A DNA stretch of 30,404 nucleotides from Pseudomonadota bacterium (GCA_021325365.1 JAJPHF010000101.1:1-30404), one strand, 5' to 3'; positions 8,067 through 16,720 are shown, counted from the stretch's first letter. The notes: generated by a model not told the origin, from the letters alone. Numbers and translations: made by a program.

Positions 8067-8069
8067 CGG

Positions 8070-9038
8070 ATGGATCAGCCGACCGTGCTCGTGACGCGCC
8101 GTATCCCCGAGGCAGGGCTGGAGCTGCTGCGCGGAGCGGCGGCCGTGCGGCTCTGGGACTCCGACCAGCCAATGCCGCGCGCCGAGCTGTTGCGTCAGGT
8201 CGCCGACGCGGATGGGCTGCTCTGCCTGCTCACCGACCGCGTGGATGGCGAGCTGCTGGCGGCCGCGCCGCGGCTGCGCGCGGTGGCGAACATGGCGGTC
8301 GGTTACGACAATCTGGACCTGGCTGCGCTAGCGGCGCGCGGCGTGGTGGCGACGAACACGCCCGGCGTGCTCACCGAGACGACCGCCGACCTGGCGTTCG
8401 CCCTGCTGCTCGCCGTGGCGCGGCGCCTGCCCGAGGGCGCGCGCTACGTGCGCGCCGGCCAGTGGACGACCTGGGACCCGCTGCTGCTGCTCGGCCGCGA
8501 CGTGTACGGCGCCACGCTCGGCATCGCGGGCCTGGGCCGCATCGGCGCGGCCGTGGCGCGGCGCGCGGCCGGCTTCGGCATGACGATTCTCTACACGGCG
8601 CGCGGCCGGCAGGAGGCGGCCGAGGCGGCCACCGGCGCGCGGCGCGTGGCGTTCCCCGAACTGCTGGCCGTGAGCGACTTCGTGAGCGTCCACCTGCCGC
8701 TCACGCCCGAGACGCACCACCTGTTCGACGCGGCGGCGCTGCGCCGGATGCGGCCGACCGCGTATCTCGTGAACACGGCGCGCGGCCCGGTCGTCGACCC
8801 CGACGCGCTCTACCGCGCGCTGGCGGAGGGCTGGATCGCGGGCGCTGGCCTCGACGTCACGGAGCCCGAGCCGCTGCCCGCCGACCACCCGCTGCTGACG
8901 CTGCCCAACTGCCTCGTGGTGCCGCACGTCGGCAGCGCGAGCGTGGCGACGCGCGATCGCATGGCGACGCTCGCCGCCGAGAACGTGCTCGCCGTCCTCC
9001 AGGACCGCCCGCCGCTCACGCCGATCCCGCCTCCCTGA
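8070..9038 (+). CDS. D-2-hydroxyacid dehydrogenase (glyoxylate/hydroxypyruvate reductase type)
   Basis: A 322-residue cytosolic NAD(P)H-dependent D-2-hydroxyacid dehydrogenase, full length for the family. The nucleotide-binding motif is [20 protein letters not shown], with GxGxxG followed by a hydrophobic strand (ILYTARG). Catalytic residues are visible: Arg in NTARGPVVD, Glu in DVTEPEPLP, and His in VVPHVGSAS. The substrate-side [14 protein letters not shown] block and the early [13 protein letters not shown] start are typical of glyoxylate/hydroxypyruvate reductases, which reduce glyoxylate to glycolate or hydroxypyruvate to glycerate. The exact substrate cannot be read from sequence. AGGGG about nine bases before the ATG, inside the end of the upstream gene, serves as its ribosome-binding site. 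Confidence 0.93.
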   Translation: MDQPTVLVTRRIPEAGLELLRGAAAVRLWDSDQPMPRAELLRQVADADGLLCLLTDRVDGELLAAAPRLRAVANMAVGYDNLDLAALAARGVVATNTPGVLTETTADLAFALLLAVARRLPEGARYVRAGQWTTWDPLLLLGRDVYGATLGIAGLGRIGAAVARRAAGFGMTILYTARGRQEAAEAATGARRVAFPELLAVSDFVSVHLPLTPETHHLFDAAALRRMRPTAYLVNTARGPVVDPDALYRALAEGWIAGAGLDVTEPEPLPADHPLLTLPNCLVVPHVGSASVATRDRMATLAAENVLAVLQDRPPLTPIPPP

Positions 9039-9086
9039 GCCCCGGTACGCGGGCTCTCCAGACGGGGAAGCCTGCTGCCGCCGACG

Positions 9087-10310
9087 CTAGCCGCGCGCCG
9101 GGGCGGCGCCGGTCGCGGCGACCGTGGGGGGCGCCGGGGCGGCGGCTGTCAGGCGCGCGAGGTCGAGGGTGGTGGGCATGTTGGGGCCCCAGTCGGTCTC
9201 CTCGATCCGATTGAGGGCCTGGAGCCGTTGCAGGATCGTCGTCGCCTGCTGGGCGCCGTCGAGCGCCTCCGCCGCGAGCGGGCGCAGGGCGTCCGGCAGC
9301 GTCGGATGCACGGCCAGCAGCTCCGTCCAGCCCAGCGTCAGGGCCAGCTTGTTTCCCAGCTCGTGCTCGATCGTGCGCGCCGCCAGCAGGATGCCCTCCA
9401 GCCGCGCGCGCGTCACCCGCTCGGCCTCCAGCGCGCGCCGCTCCGCGAACAGCGCGGCCACCCACAGCGCCGTCATCGCCGCGCCGATCATGAAGATGTT
9501 AAGGTACACCAGCCGCTCGGCGAGCGTGCCCGCGGAGAACGGGCCGATGCCGCTCGCAGTGGCTTCCAGCGCCATCAGCACCACGAGCAGCGCCGCGGTC
9601 GCCGCCTCGCGCGGCCCGCAGCGCACGCCGAGCCAGATCAGCGCCGGGAAGATGGCGAACAGCAGCGCGGGATGGTACAGGCCATAGGCCGCCCAGCGGC
9701 CGAACGCGATCTGGCTGACCAGGACCAGCACGACGCCCAGCGCCGCGGCCAGGACGAGCTGGCGGCGCTGCCCCGGATGCGGCGGGTGGGCTAGCCAGGT
9801 CAGCAGCGCGGGCGCGACCAGCACCTGGCCGATGACGTTGGCGAGCCACCAGGAGGCCCACGTCGCGCCGTACTGGCTAGCCGGGACCGCCCCGGCCAGC
9901 CAGAGGGCCGTGACGCCGACGGTGGCGCTGAGCGGCGCGCAAGCCGCCGCCACGACCAGCGTGAGGCCGACCACGTCGCGCAGCCGCTCCAGACGCGGCG
10001 AGAAGTCGAGGCGCCCGCGCAGGAGAGCCACGCCGACGAGCATGTCGGCCGTGTTGCCGCACGCCATGGTGAGCGAGACGAGCGGCGGCGTCGGGGTGGA
10101 GATGGTCAGCAGCAGCTCGCCCAGGAAGACGCCGGGCCAGACGCGGTAGCCCAGCCACAGGCCGGCGGCCAGCGCCAGCCCCTCGGGCGGGTAGACGAGC
10201 GCCACGACGTTGACGAGGCTGGACAACAGGACGAACAGCTTGCCGATCGCGGCGTAGCCGACCGCCACGAGCAAGATCTGTCCGAGGAGGCGCCAGTGCT
10301 GCTGCTTCAC
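9087..10310 (-). CDS. MASE1-domain membrane sensor with kinase phosphoacceptor helix but no ATPase domain
   Basis: A 407-residue protein starting at GTG 10310. Residues about 1-290 form a multi-helix MASE1-type sensor domain (eight or so hydrophobic segments, with VNVVALVYPPEGLALAAGLW near the start and WLGVRCGPREAATAALLVV later). Then come a linker helix (FAERRALEAERVTRARLEG) and a HisKA-like dimerisation helix with the putative phospho-His in ARTIEHELGNKLALTLGW. The frame then ends after a short Ala/Pro tail; no N, G1 or G2 box of a HATPase_c domain is present. It could receive phosphate from another kinase, act as a decoy or phosphatase scaffold, or be a degenerate kinase. The stop is intact and the tail is not obviously frameshifted. 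No response regulator is adjacent. It converges with the dehydrogenase gene. Confidence 0.85.
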   Translation of the reverse strand: MKQQHWRLLGQILLVAVGYAAIGKLFVLLSSLVNVVALVYPPEGLALAAGLWLGYRVWPGVFLGELLLTISTPTPPLVSLTMACGNTADMLVGVALLRGRLDFSPRLERLRDVVGLTLVVAAACAPLSATVGVTALWLAGAVPASQYGATWASWWLANVIGQVLVAPALLTWLAHPPHPGQRRQLVLAAALGVVLVLVSQIAFGRWAAYGLYHPALLFAIFPALIWLGVRCGPREAATAALLVVLMALEATASGIGPFSAGTLAERLVYLNIFMIGAAMTALWVAALFAERRALEAERVTRARLEGILLAARTIEHELGNKLALTLGWTELLAVHPTLPDALRPLAAEALDGAQQATTILQRLQALNRIEETDWGPNMPTTLDLARLTAAAPAPPTVAATGAAPARG

Positions 10311-10385
10311 GCTCGACCCCCGTCTCCGCGCTGGCCGGCCCGCGCGCTATGGCGGGCCTTTCCATTGTTTATTACCGACCCGGAG

Positions 10386-10424
10386 GCGGTATCCGCAATT
10401 ATCGACGCGGCGGCGGTGTCCGCC
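10386..10424. promoter_or_regulatory. Two short palindromes in a divergent intergenic region
   Basis: GCGGTATCCGC (10386-10396) and GGCGGTGTCCGCC (10412-10424) are each perfect inverted repeats around a 3-bp centre and share the GCGGT.TCCGC core. Their centres are 27 bp apart. They lie between the divergent MASE1 and methyltransferase genes, where an operator would be expected. In a 70% GC region short GC palindromes also arise by chance, so this is tentative. The rest of 10311-10554 holds nothing I recognise. Confidence 0.35.
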
Positions 10425-10554
10425 TAGGGGCCGCGGCGCCGGAGCGGTCCCCGCGCCGCGTACTGCTACAATCAGGCACGGCGCGCGCCCGACGGTTCGG
10501 CTGGGCGACGCGGCGGGCGGCCGGCCCCAGGCTCGGCCGCCGGGAGGGAGGGCA

Positions 10555-11655
10555 ATGAGCGAGCCGCATCCCGGCGCGGCGGCCGGTGCCGCGCCGGCCG
10601 TCGAGAGCGTCATGGAGGGGCAGGACTTCTACAACGAGCACTCGCAGCCCCAGCACAGCGCCAGCGACTTCGGCCTGCCGCTGCTCGCGCGCGCCGTCGC
10701 GGCGCTGGCGCTGCCAGGGCCGGGCGAGCCGGTCGTGGTCGCCGACTACGGCGCCTCTGAGGGCCGCAACTCGCAGGCGCCGATGCGGGCGGTCATCGCG
10801 GCCGTGCGCGAGCGGGTGCCCGGCGCGGCGCTCGCCATCACGCACACGGACCTGCCCGACAACGACTTCAACTCGCTGTTCCGGCTGCTGGCCGAATCGC
10901 CAGACAGCTACCTGCGCGGGGCCGAGGAGGTCTACGCCTTCGCGGCGGGCAAGTCGTTTTACGAGCAAATTTTCCCCGCGGGCCAGGTCAGCCTCGGCTA
11001 CTCGTCGATCACGGTCCACTGGCTGAGCGCCGTGCCCTGCCCGATCCCCGGCCAGATCTGGTCGCCGCGGGCCACGGGCGCCGTGCGCGCGGCCTTCGCC
11101 CAGCGCGCGCGGGATGACTGGGCGCGCTTCCTGACCTGCCGGGCGGGCGAGCTGCGGCCGGGCGGGCAGCTTGTGGTCGTCGCCAGCGGCGCGGACGACG
11201 CGGGCAACAGCGGCGCCGAGAGCCTGATGGACTTGGCGAACGAGGTGCTCCAGGAGATGGTCGCGGACGGCACCCTCACGGCAGCCGAGTACGCGCAGAT
11301 GGTGGTGCCGACCTACTACCGCACGCTGGCCGAGTGGACGGCGCCGTTCGCGGCGGGGGGCACCATCGGCGCGGCGCTGGAGCTGGTGGAGAGCGCGCCC
11401 GCCGTGCTGCCGGACGCGTTCTGGCCGCGCTACGAGCAGACGCACGACGCCCAGGCCTTCGCGGCCGCTTACACCGGCTTCTTGCGCGGCTTCAGCGAGC
11501 CGTCGCTCTTCGGCCGCCTCGACGCCGCGCGCCGCGCCAGCGCGGGCCACACGTTCTACCAGCGCGTGCAGGCGCGCATCGCCGCCGACCCGGCGCGCGC
11601 CGTCTGCCACTGGCAGCTCTACCTGCTCCGCATCGCCCGCCGCGCCGCCGGCTAG
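10555..11655 (+). CDS. SABATH-type SAM-dependent carboxyl methyltransferase
   Basis: A 366-residue protein matching the SABATH family best known from plants (salicylate, benzoate and jasmonate carboxyl methyltransferases). Blocks in order: MEGQDFYNEHSQPQHSASDF (the plant YNxxSxxQ start), VVVADYGASEGRNS (SAM-binding motif I; plants have ADLGCSSGPNT), THTDLPDNDFNSLFRLL (plants: NDLPxNDFNxLF), FAAGKSFYEQIFP, and GYSSITVHWLSAVP, which carries the substrate-site WLS signature, then WARFLTCRAGELRPGGQLVV. It should transfer a methyl group from SAM to a carboxylate to form a methyl ester; the acid is unknown. A strong GGGAGGGAGGG lies four bases before the ATG. It stands alone, with a short gap before the next gene, so there is no pathway context. 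Confidence 0.88.
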   Translation: MSEPHPGAAAGAAPAVESVMEGQDFYNEHSQPQHSASDFGLPLLARAVAALALPGPGEPVVVADYGASEGRNSQAPMRAVIAAVRERVPGAALAITHTDLPDNDFNSLFRLLAESPDSYLRGAEEVYAFAAGKSFYEQIFPAGQVSLGYSSITVHWLSAVPCPIPGQIWSPRATGAVRAAFAQRARDDWARFLTCRAGELRPGGQLVVVASGADDAGNSGAESLMDLANEVLQEMVADGTLTAAEYAQMVVPTYYRTLAEWTAPFAAGGTIGAALELVESAPAVLPDAFWPRYEQTHDAQAFAAAYTGFLRGFSEPSLFGRLDAARRASAGHTFYQRVQARIAADPARAVCHWQLYLLRIARRAAG

Positions 11656-11878
11656 CCCCGCCGCCATGCGGCCAGCACGCCGAACGCCAGCGCACCCGCC
11701 AGGAGCAGCCCGGCGGGCCCGGCCCGGGTCTTGGCGGTTGCCTACTCGCTTGTTGCTCCTGCTACGCCCATCCCGTATGCTCTGAATGCGGGGGGGCGCT
11801 TTCAGGCGCCTGTCGTTTATGGTATTCGCCCCGTGGGGAAGCTCCGCAGCCACGTGTCTGCGCCGGAGAGGGACTGGG

Positions 11879-12052
11879 ATGGCTAAGGTGAAGCAGGCCG
11901 ACCTGACTAAGCACCATCCCAAAGCCGCGGATGCCAGCGCTGAGAAGGTGCGTCGGCTGGCGGGCATTGTGCGGCTGACACGTCCGGTGCCCTCGGTCCA
12001 GTTCCTCGAGAAGCTGGGCGACGACCAACCCGCGCGCCGTGCCCGCGACTGA
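11879..12052 (+). CDS. Putative antitoxin of PIN-domain pair
   Basis: A 57-residue, Lys/Arg-rich product (MAKVKQADLTKHHPKAADAS and on). I do not recognise a DNA-binding fold, but size, charge and position fit an antitoxin: its end overlaps the PIN gene start by 14 nt (12039-12052), typical of translationally coupled toxin-antitoxin pairs. An earlier in-frame start at 11786 (MRGGAF) is possible; I prefer ATG 11879, which has GGAGAGGG about 7 nt upstream. The preceding stretch 11656-11878 has no gene I can support. Confidence 0.6.
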   Translation: MAKVKQADLTKHHPKAADASAEKVRRLAGIVRLTRPVPSVQFLEKLGDDQPARRARD

Positions 12053-12578
12053 ACGCGCCTTCGCCGAGGCGCCGCCCGCCCATCTCTATCTCGATACGAA
12101 CATCCTCGTCGCTCATTTCGTGAGCAACCACGTTCACCACGAGCAAGCGCGGGACTTCTTGCTTCCGCTGTTCGCGAGCGGCCTCACGACGCTCTACGTG
12201 TCCCCTCTGACCTGGGTTGAGTTGACGCACGTGGTCTGCCAGGCCGAGTTCCGACAGGCGTTGCCCGAGCAGTGGCAGCGCGAGGCGCGGCTAGCTCGGT
12301 GGGATCGCGCCGACGTTCGCCGGGCGTATCTCCGCAGCTTCTGGGTCGCGCTGGAGCAGCTACTGAATCAGTTCGGCTGGACGGAGATTGCGCTCACCGA
12401 AGGGATGCGTGCCCGCGCGCTGACCCACGTCAGCGACTACGGACTGGCGCCGGAAGACGCGCTGCACCTGGCCGCTGCACAGGAGACCGGGGTATTCGAC
12501 CTGGCGTCCTTCGACGCCGCGTTCCGTCGCGTGGACGGCCTGTCTCTCTGGAACGACCATCTGTATGGCGCTAGCTGA
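12039..12578 (+). CDS. PIN-domain protein, VapC-like putative toxin
   Basis: A 179-residue PIN-fold protein starting at GTG 12039. The acidic metal site is visible: Asp19 in LYLDTNILVAHF, Glu in SPLTWVELTHVV, Asp in APEDALHLAAA, and a fourth Asp in FDLASFDAAFRRVDGL. VapC toxins with this fold are Mg-dependent ribonucleases that cut tRNA or other RNAs and are neutralised by a partner protein. At 179 residues it is longer than the common 130-residue VapC because of an extra helical segment (FRQALPEQWQREARLARWDR). The upstream gene overlaps it by 14 nt and is the likely partner. It converges with the large secreted protein gene that follows. Confidence 0.85.
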   Translation: MPATERAFAEAPPAHLYLDTNILVAHFVSNHVHHEQARDFLLPLFASGLTTLYVSPLTWVELTHVVCQAEFRQALPEQWQREARLARWDRADVRRAYLRSFWVALEQLLNQFGWTEIALTEGMRARALTHVSDYGLAPEDALHLAAAQETGVFDLASFDAAFRRVDGLSLWNDHLYGAS

Positions 12579-12590
12579 GCGGAAGCGCGG

Positions 12591-15500
12591 TTAGCGCCCG
12601 CGCCCAGGGGGCGCGGGCGGCTTCGCGGGCGGGCTCAGCTTGTCGGCGGGAGGCGGGGCGGGCGGTGCCTTGGCGGGCGCCGCGGGCGGCTGGACGCGCG
12701 GCACGCCGGGGCCGGGGCTCTGGCTGAAGTTCACGACGAGGTTCCCGACCGCACCGCCAAAGCCGCCGACCTGCACGCGGTACGTCGTGCCGGGCGTCGC
12801 CGCGAAGGTAAGCTGCGACTGCGTGCCCTGCGCGTCGTCGTTGCAGGCCACACGGCTCAGGCTGCCCAGCGCGTTGCCCGTGTACACGGCGAGCACGGTG
12901 TCGAAGTCGCTGCCGAAGGTGTCGATCGTCACCTGCGCCGGGATCGGCGTGGTGTACGTATACCAGACGGTGGCGCCCAGGGTGCCGCCAGTAGTCGGCG
13001 CGCACGCGGCGTCCACGACGAGCGGCTCGCCGGGCTCGGTCGTCGCCGCGACGGTCGATGCGGTGAACTGGCCGGGGGCGGCGGCCTGGGCGTTGGCGAA
13101 GTTGTCGTTGGGCGGCGGCGTCGCCGGCTGGAAGTGGACCTGCAAGGTACCGAACGCGCCGTTGAAGCCACCCACCTGTACGTAGTAGGTCTTGCCGCCC
13201 GTGGCGAGGAACGTGACCCGCGACTGGGGCGTGCCGTTGGCGTCGTCGTTGCAGGCAACCTGATTAGGCTGGTTGAAGAAGCTGCTGAGCAGGCTGGCCG
13301 GCGGGGCGCCCGTGTTGTTGGCGTACACCGCCAGCACCGTGTCGAAATTGCTGCCAAAGGTGTCAATGCTGACCGGCACGGTCGTCGCGGGCGTGAAGGT
13401 GTACCAGACGGTGTTGCCGATGGGCACAGCGCAGAGGATCGGCGCGGTGGGCTCGCCGGGCTCGAGGCTGGCCGTCGTCGTGTCGACCGGGCCGAAATTG
13501 CTCGGCAGCGTCGTCACCGCCTGGGCGTTGGCGAAGGCGTCGTTGGGCGGGGGCGGCGGGCCGAAGGCGAAGTGTACGGTCAGGCTGCCGAACGCCCCTT
13601 GCACGCCGCCGATCTGCACGCGATAGGTCGTCCCCGCCGTCACGTCCGCAACCACGCGCGACTGCAACGTGTTGGCCGTCCCTGGCTGGGTCGCGTCGTC
13701 GTTGCAGGCGACCTGGCTGAGGGCGCCGAGCGCGCTGCCGGTATAGACGACGATGGCCGTATCGTAGCTGCTACCGAACGTGTCCACCACGAGCGCGCCG
13801 CTGCTCGTCGGCGTGAAGCTGTACCAGACGGTGTTGGTCAGCACCAGGCTGCTGGTGCCGGCGCAGGTGAGCGCGGTGCTGCCGAGCGCGTGCGGCTCGC
13901 CGGGCTCGACGGTTGCGCTGTCGGTGGCTGCCGTAAAGGTCGCCGGCAGCGACGCGGGCGCCACGACCGTTGCAGCCGCAAAGTTGTCGTTCGCGGGCGG
14001 CGGGCTGGTGACGGCAGCGTGCAGGACGAGGTTGCCCGAGGCGCCCTGGTAGCCGCCGACCTGGATGCGGTAGGTGGTGCCGGCGACCGCGTTGAAGGTT
14101 ACGCGCGACTGGTCGGCGTTGCCGGTGCCGGATTGGAGCGTGTCGTCGTTGCAGGCGACGGGGGTCAGGCTCGCGAGCGCGCTGCCAATGTAGACCGCGA
14201 GCACCGTGTTGTAGTCGCTGCCGAAGGTGTCGACGGCCACGTAGCCCGTCGTCAGGGGCGTGAGGGTGTACCAGACGGTGTTGTCGATCGTGACCGATCG
14301 GCCGTCGCAGGTGAAGCTGATGGGCTCGCCGGGCTCGACGCTGGCGCTGTCCGTGACCGCCGACAGCTGGGCCGGCAGCGTGCCGATGGGCGCGGCGTTG
14401 GCGAAATCGTCGTTGGGCGGCGGGGGCAGGCCGGGGCTAAAGTGGACCGTGAGGTTACCGGAGGCGTTGGCGAAGCCGCCGACCTGGACGTAGTAGGTCG
14501 TGCCGGCGCGCGCCACGAACGAGACGCGCGACTGGAGGGTGCCGCCGGTGTCGTCGTTGCAGCGGACGAGGGAGAGGTTGGCGAGCGCCGAGCCAGTGTA
14601 CACGGCGACCATCGTGTCGAAGCTGCTGCCCAGCGTGTCGACGGCGACGGCGGCCGTGGTGGCGGGCGTGAGCGTGTACCAGACGGTCGCGCCGATCGGG
14701 CGGGGCCGGCCGTCGCAGATCGGCAGCGTGGGCTCGCCGGGCTCGGTGCTGGCGCTGTCGGTGACGGCGGTCCGCGTGGCGGGGACCGTGACCGGAATGG
14801 CGTGAGCGAAGGCGTCGTTGGGCGGGGGCGGCGGCGCGGCGCGGACGTTGACGACGAGGTTGCCGGAGGACCCGCCATTGCCGCCGACCTGCACGTAGTA
14901 GGTCGTCCCGGGCGTGATGGCGAAGACGACGCGCGACTGCGGGCCGCTCGTGTCGTCGTTGCAGGCGACGAGGGAGAGGCTGCCCAGCGTCGTGCCCGTG
15001 TAGACGGCGAGCACGGTGTCGAAGTCGCTGCCGAAGGTGTCCACGCTGACCCCGCCGGTTGGACTGCCGCTCACGGCAAACCAGACGGTCTTGCCGGTGA
15101 AGGTGTTCGGGCCGCAGGGGGTCAGCGGCTCGCCGCCCTCGGTGGTGGCGCCGCTGGTGTTCTGCTGGAAGCGCGCCGGGAGCGAGGTGACCGGCGTCGC
15201 GCCGGCGAACTGGTCGTTGCTCGGACCGACGCCCTTGGGCCGCGGCGTCGGCGCGGGGGTGGGCGTCAGCAAGTCGGCGATCTGCTGTAGGAGCGCGTTT
15301 TCCTGCTGGGTGAGCCGCGATAGCTCGTTCTGCGCGGCGATCACGCCGAGCCGCGCCTGCTCGGCCGCCTGCTGGGCCTGTTGCTGCTGCTGGCGGTGGC
15401 GCTCCTGCTGCTGCTCCTGCACGGTCTGCCCGGCGGGGGACGCGGCCGTCTGATCGACCTGCAGGCCGGCCACGGGCGCGGGCAGCGAGGGCGGCAGGCC

Positions 15501-16328
15501 CGGCACGATGGAGGTGCCCTCGCCGGGGCGCAGGGTCACTTGCGAGGCGTTCTGGTCCTTGCCGACGACGACGACGAGGCCCTCGGTGCCATCGGGCACG
15601 TTCGTAACGCGGGTCGAGCCGTCGGCGGCGACCTCGACGCGCGGCTCGGTGCCGCGCACGAACGCGGTGGCGGAGGGGGTGTCGATCTCGAAGCTGGCGG
15701 CCGGATCGGTGAGGTGAACGACGCGGCTCACCGTCGTGCCGGCGGCCTGGAACAGCCGCGTGACGACGTTGCCGCCATCGCTGCGCGCCAGCCGCTCGAC
15801 GCGGATGCCCGTCTCGGGCCCGAGGTCGACGCTGGTGCCCTCGAAGTAGACGAGCCGCGCGCTGGCGTCGCTGCCGGTGCGCACGCGGTCGCCCGTCTGC
15901 ACCGTCTGCTGCGTCGGTACGCTCTGCCAGGCCCCGCTGTCGCCGGCCGCCCACTGCACCTCGGGGCGGCGCGTCTCCAGCGTCGCCTGGTCGTCGGTCT
16001 GCTGGGGCGCGGCGCCGCGCGGCGCCGGCGGGCCGCCGAGAAGGGCTGCCGGCTCGCCCGCGGGCACGGCGAGTGTGCTGGTAGGCAGTGCGGCGTCCGG
16101 GGCCGCGGCGCGCGCGCTCAGGATGCCCAGGAGCGGGCGCGCGGCCGGCGGGAAGCCGGGCGCCGTGTCCCGGGCGGGCGCGTCGAGCGCGGAGCCGCCG
16201 GCTGGCGCCTCACGGGCGGGCGCGGCGGCCGCGGCCAGGGGCAGCAAGGCGGCGAGCAACCCCGCCAGGAGCGCGAGCGCCCAGCCGACCGGGTACCGAC
16301 CGGGGCGTGAGGGCTGCCGGGTAATCAT
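12591..16328 (-). CDS. Large secreted FecR-domain protein with six PPC-like repeats
   Basis: A 1245-residue protein from ATG 16328. The frame is open upstream to 16667, but the signal peptide (VGWALALLAGLLAALLPLA) follows this ATG. Domains: a low-complexity Ala/Pro stretch; a FecR-type domain at about 115-280 (QTGDRVRTGSDASARLVYFE and FVRGTEPRVEV); a Gln-rich coiled coil (QEQQQERHRQQQQQAQQAAE) continuing to NELSRLTQQENALLQQIADL; a Thr/Pro linker; then six repeats of about 125-145 residues beginning PPPNDxFA and containing EPGEP, TVWYT, VDTFGSDFDTVLAVYTG, VACNDD and TTYYVQVGG. These resemble pre-peptidase C-terminal (PPC) beta-sandwich domains. The tail is Pro/Lys-rich. It is likely a cell-surface scaffold or adhesin. 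No protease or other catalytic domain is seen. FecR regulation is unlikely, as there is no sigma factor or receptor gene nearby. Confidence 0.9.
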   Translation of the reverse strand: MITRQPSRPGRYPVGWALALLAGLLAALLPLAAAAAPAREAPAGGSALDAPARDTAPGFPPAARPLLGILSARAAAPDAALPTSTLAVPAGEPAALLGGPPAPRGAAPQQTDDQATLETRRPEVQWAAGDSGAWQSVPTQQTVQTGDRVRTGSDASARLVYFEGTSVDLGPETGIRVERLARSDGGNVVTRLFQAAGTTVSRVVHLTDPAASFEIDTPSATAFVRGTEPRVEVAADGSTRVTNVPDGTEGLVVVVGKDQNASQVTLRPGEGTSIVPGLPPSLPAPVAGLQVDQTAASPAGQTVQEQQQERHRQQQQQAQQAAEQARLGVIAAQNELSRLTQQENALLQQIADLLTPTPAPTPRPKGVGPSNDQFAGATPVTSLPARFQQNTSGATTEGGEPLTPCGPNTFTGKTVWFAVSGSPTGGVSVDTFGSDFDTVLAVYTGTTLGSLSLVACNDDTSGPQSRVVFAITPGTTYYVQVGGNGGSSGNLVVNVRAAPPPPPNDAFAHAIPVTVPATRTAVTDSASTEPGEPTLPICDGRPRPIGATVWYTLTPATTAAVAVDTLGSSFDTMVAVYTGSALANLSLVRCNDDTGGTLQSRVSFVARAGTTYYVQVGGFANASGNLTVHFSPGLPPPPNDDFANAAPIGTLPAQLSAVTDSASVEPGEPISFTCDGRSVTIDNTVWYTLTPLTTGYVAVDTFGSDYNTVLAVYIGSALASLTPVACNDDTLQSGTGNADQSRVTFNAVAGTTYRIQVGGYQGASGNLVLHAAVTSPPPANDNFAAATVVAPASLPATFTAATDSATVEPGEPHALGSTALTCAGTSSLVLTNTVWYSFTPTSSGALVVDTFGSSYDTAIVVYTGSALGALSQVACNDDATQPGTANTLQSRVVADVTAGTTYRVQIGGVQGAFGSLTVHFAFGPPPPPNDAFANAQAVTTLPSNFGPVDTTTASLEPGEPTAPILCAVPIGNTVWYTFTPATTVPVSIDTFGSNFDTVLAVYANNTGAPPASLLSSFFNQPNQVACNDDANGTPQSRVTFLATGGKTYYVQVGGFNGAFGTLQVHFQPATPPPNDNFANAQAAAPGQFTASTVAATTEPGEPLVVDAACAPTTGGTLGATVWYTYTTPIPAQVTIDTFGSDFDTVLAVYTGNALGSLSRVACNDDAQGTQSQLTFAATPGTTYRVQVGGFGGAVGNLVVNFSQSPGPGVPRVQPPAAPAKAPPAPPPADKLSPPAKPPAPPGRGR

Positions 16329-16547
16329 GGTCGTCCAGCCCTGGGCCGTGGCCCGAGCGCCTGGGACGGCTTGCCCGGTCCGCCCGGCGGCGCTCTCTGC
16401 CAGGTTAAACGGCACCGTACCGCGAACGTTACATGGCCGCGCCGGGGCGTGGACCGCGGAGCGCGGGAGTTGCGCCCGCGCGTGTGGGAGGCGGCTGGCG
16501 ACCGTGCGGGCGGCCGGCGGCGTGATGCAGCACGCCCAACACCCTGC

Positions 16548-16570
16548 GGGGCCGGCGAATAGCCGGCCCC
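16548..16570. other. Perfect 9-bp GC hairpin in intergenic region
   Basis: GGGGCCGGC and GCCGGCCCC flank a 5-nt GAATA loop. It lies in the divergent region between the FecR-type gene and the riboswitch. There is no T-tract, so it is not a standard intrinsic terminator. Apart from this hairpin, 16329-16594 shows no gene I can support. Confidence 0.4.
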
Positions 16571-16594
16571 GGCGGGGAGCGCGCATACAGAGGG

Positions 16595-16624
16595 TTGGCG
16601 CGCGGTGCGGCGGCCTGGTAAGGT
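16595..16624 (+). promoter_or_regulatory. Candidate sigma-70-type promoter for riboswitch-terC
   Basis: TTGGCG at 16595-16600 and TAAGGT at 16619-16624 are separated by 18 bp. A start site 6-8 bp further would fall at about 16631, exactly where the riboswitch 5' strand begins. The boxes are imperfect, so position and context carry the call. Confidence 0.4.
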
Positions 16625-16630
16625 AACTGT

Positions 16631-16720
16631 GTCCGAGGGGGAGTATCCCGCACGGCGCCATCGTCAAGACGGCCCACGGGCCCGGTGGCGTCCACCCACG
16701 GGTGGGGAGAGACCTTCGGC
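16631..16720 (+). ncRNA. yybP-ykoY manganese riboswitch
   Basis: Conserved elements of this class are present in order: GGGGGAGTATCCC (5' consensus GGGGAGTA), TCGTCAAGACGG, a CCCGGTGGCG junction, and the 3' GGGGAGAGACCTT. Helices can be drawn: P1 pairs CCGAGGG (16633-16639) with CCTTCGG (16713-16719, one G-U pair); GCGCCA pairs with TGGCGT; GGCCC and GGGCC form a hairpin; CCACCC and GGGTGG form another. The class binds Mn2+ and commonly controls TerC/Alx, MntP and P-type ATPase genes, and a TerC gene follows directly. The call is made by eye from the motif and context. Confidence 0.85.

Noticed and set aside
11652..11738. Minus-strand stretch resembling a C-terminal membrane anchor (AGLLLAGALAFGVLAAWRRG)
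   Set aside because: Only 28 codons between stops, with no upstream gene part; at most a remnant.
13134..15290. A long plus-strand open frame (718 codons) inside the FecR/PPC gene
   Set aside because: Arg/Gly/Val-rich shadow of a high-GC repeat gene; no motif, and the minus-strand protein has clear domains.
16329..16667. Longer N-terminus for the FecR-type protein
   Set aside because: It would place more than 100 low-complexity residues before a perfect signal peptide.
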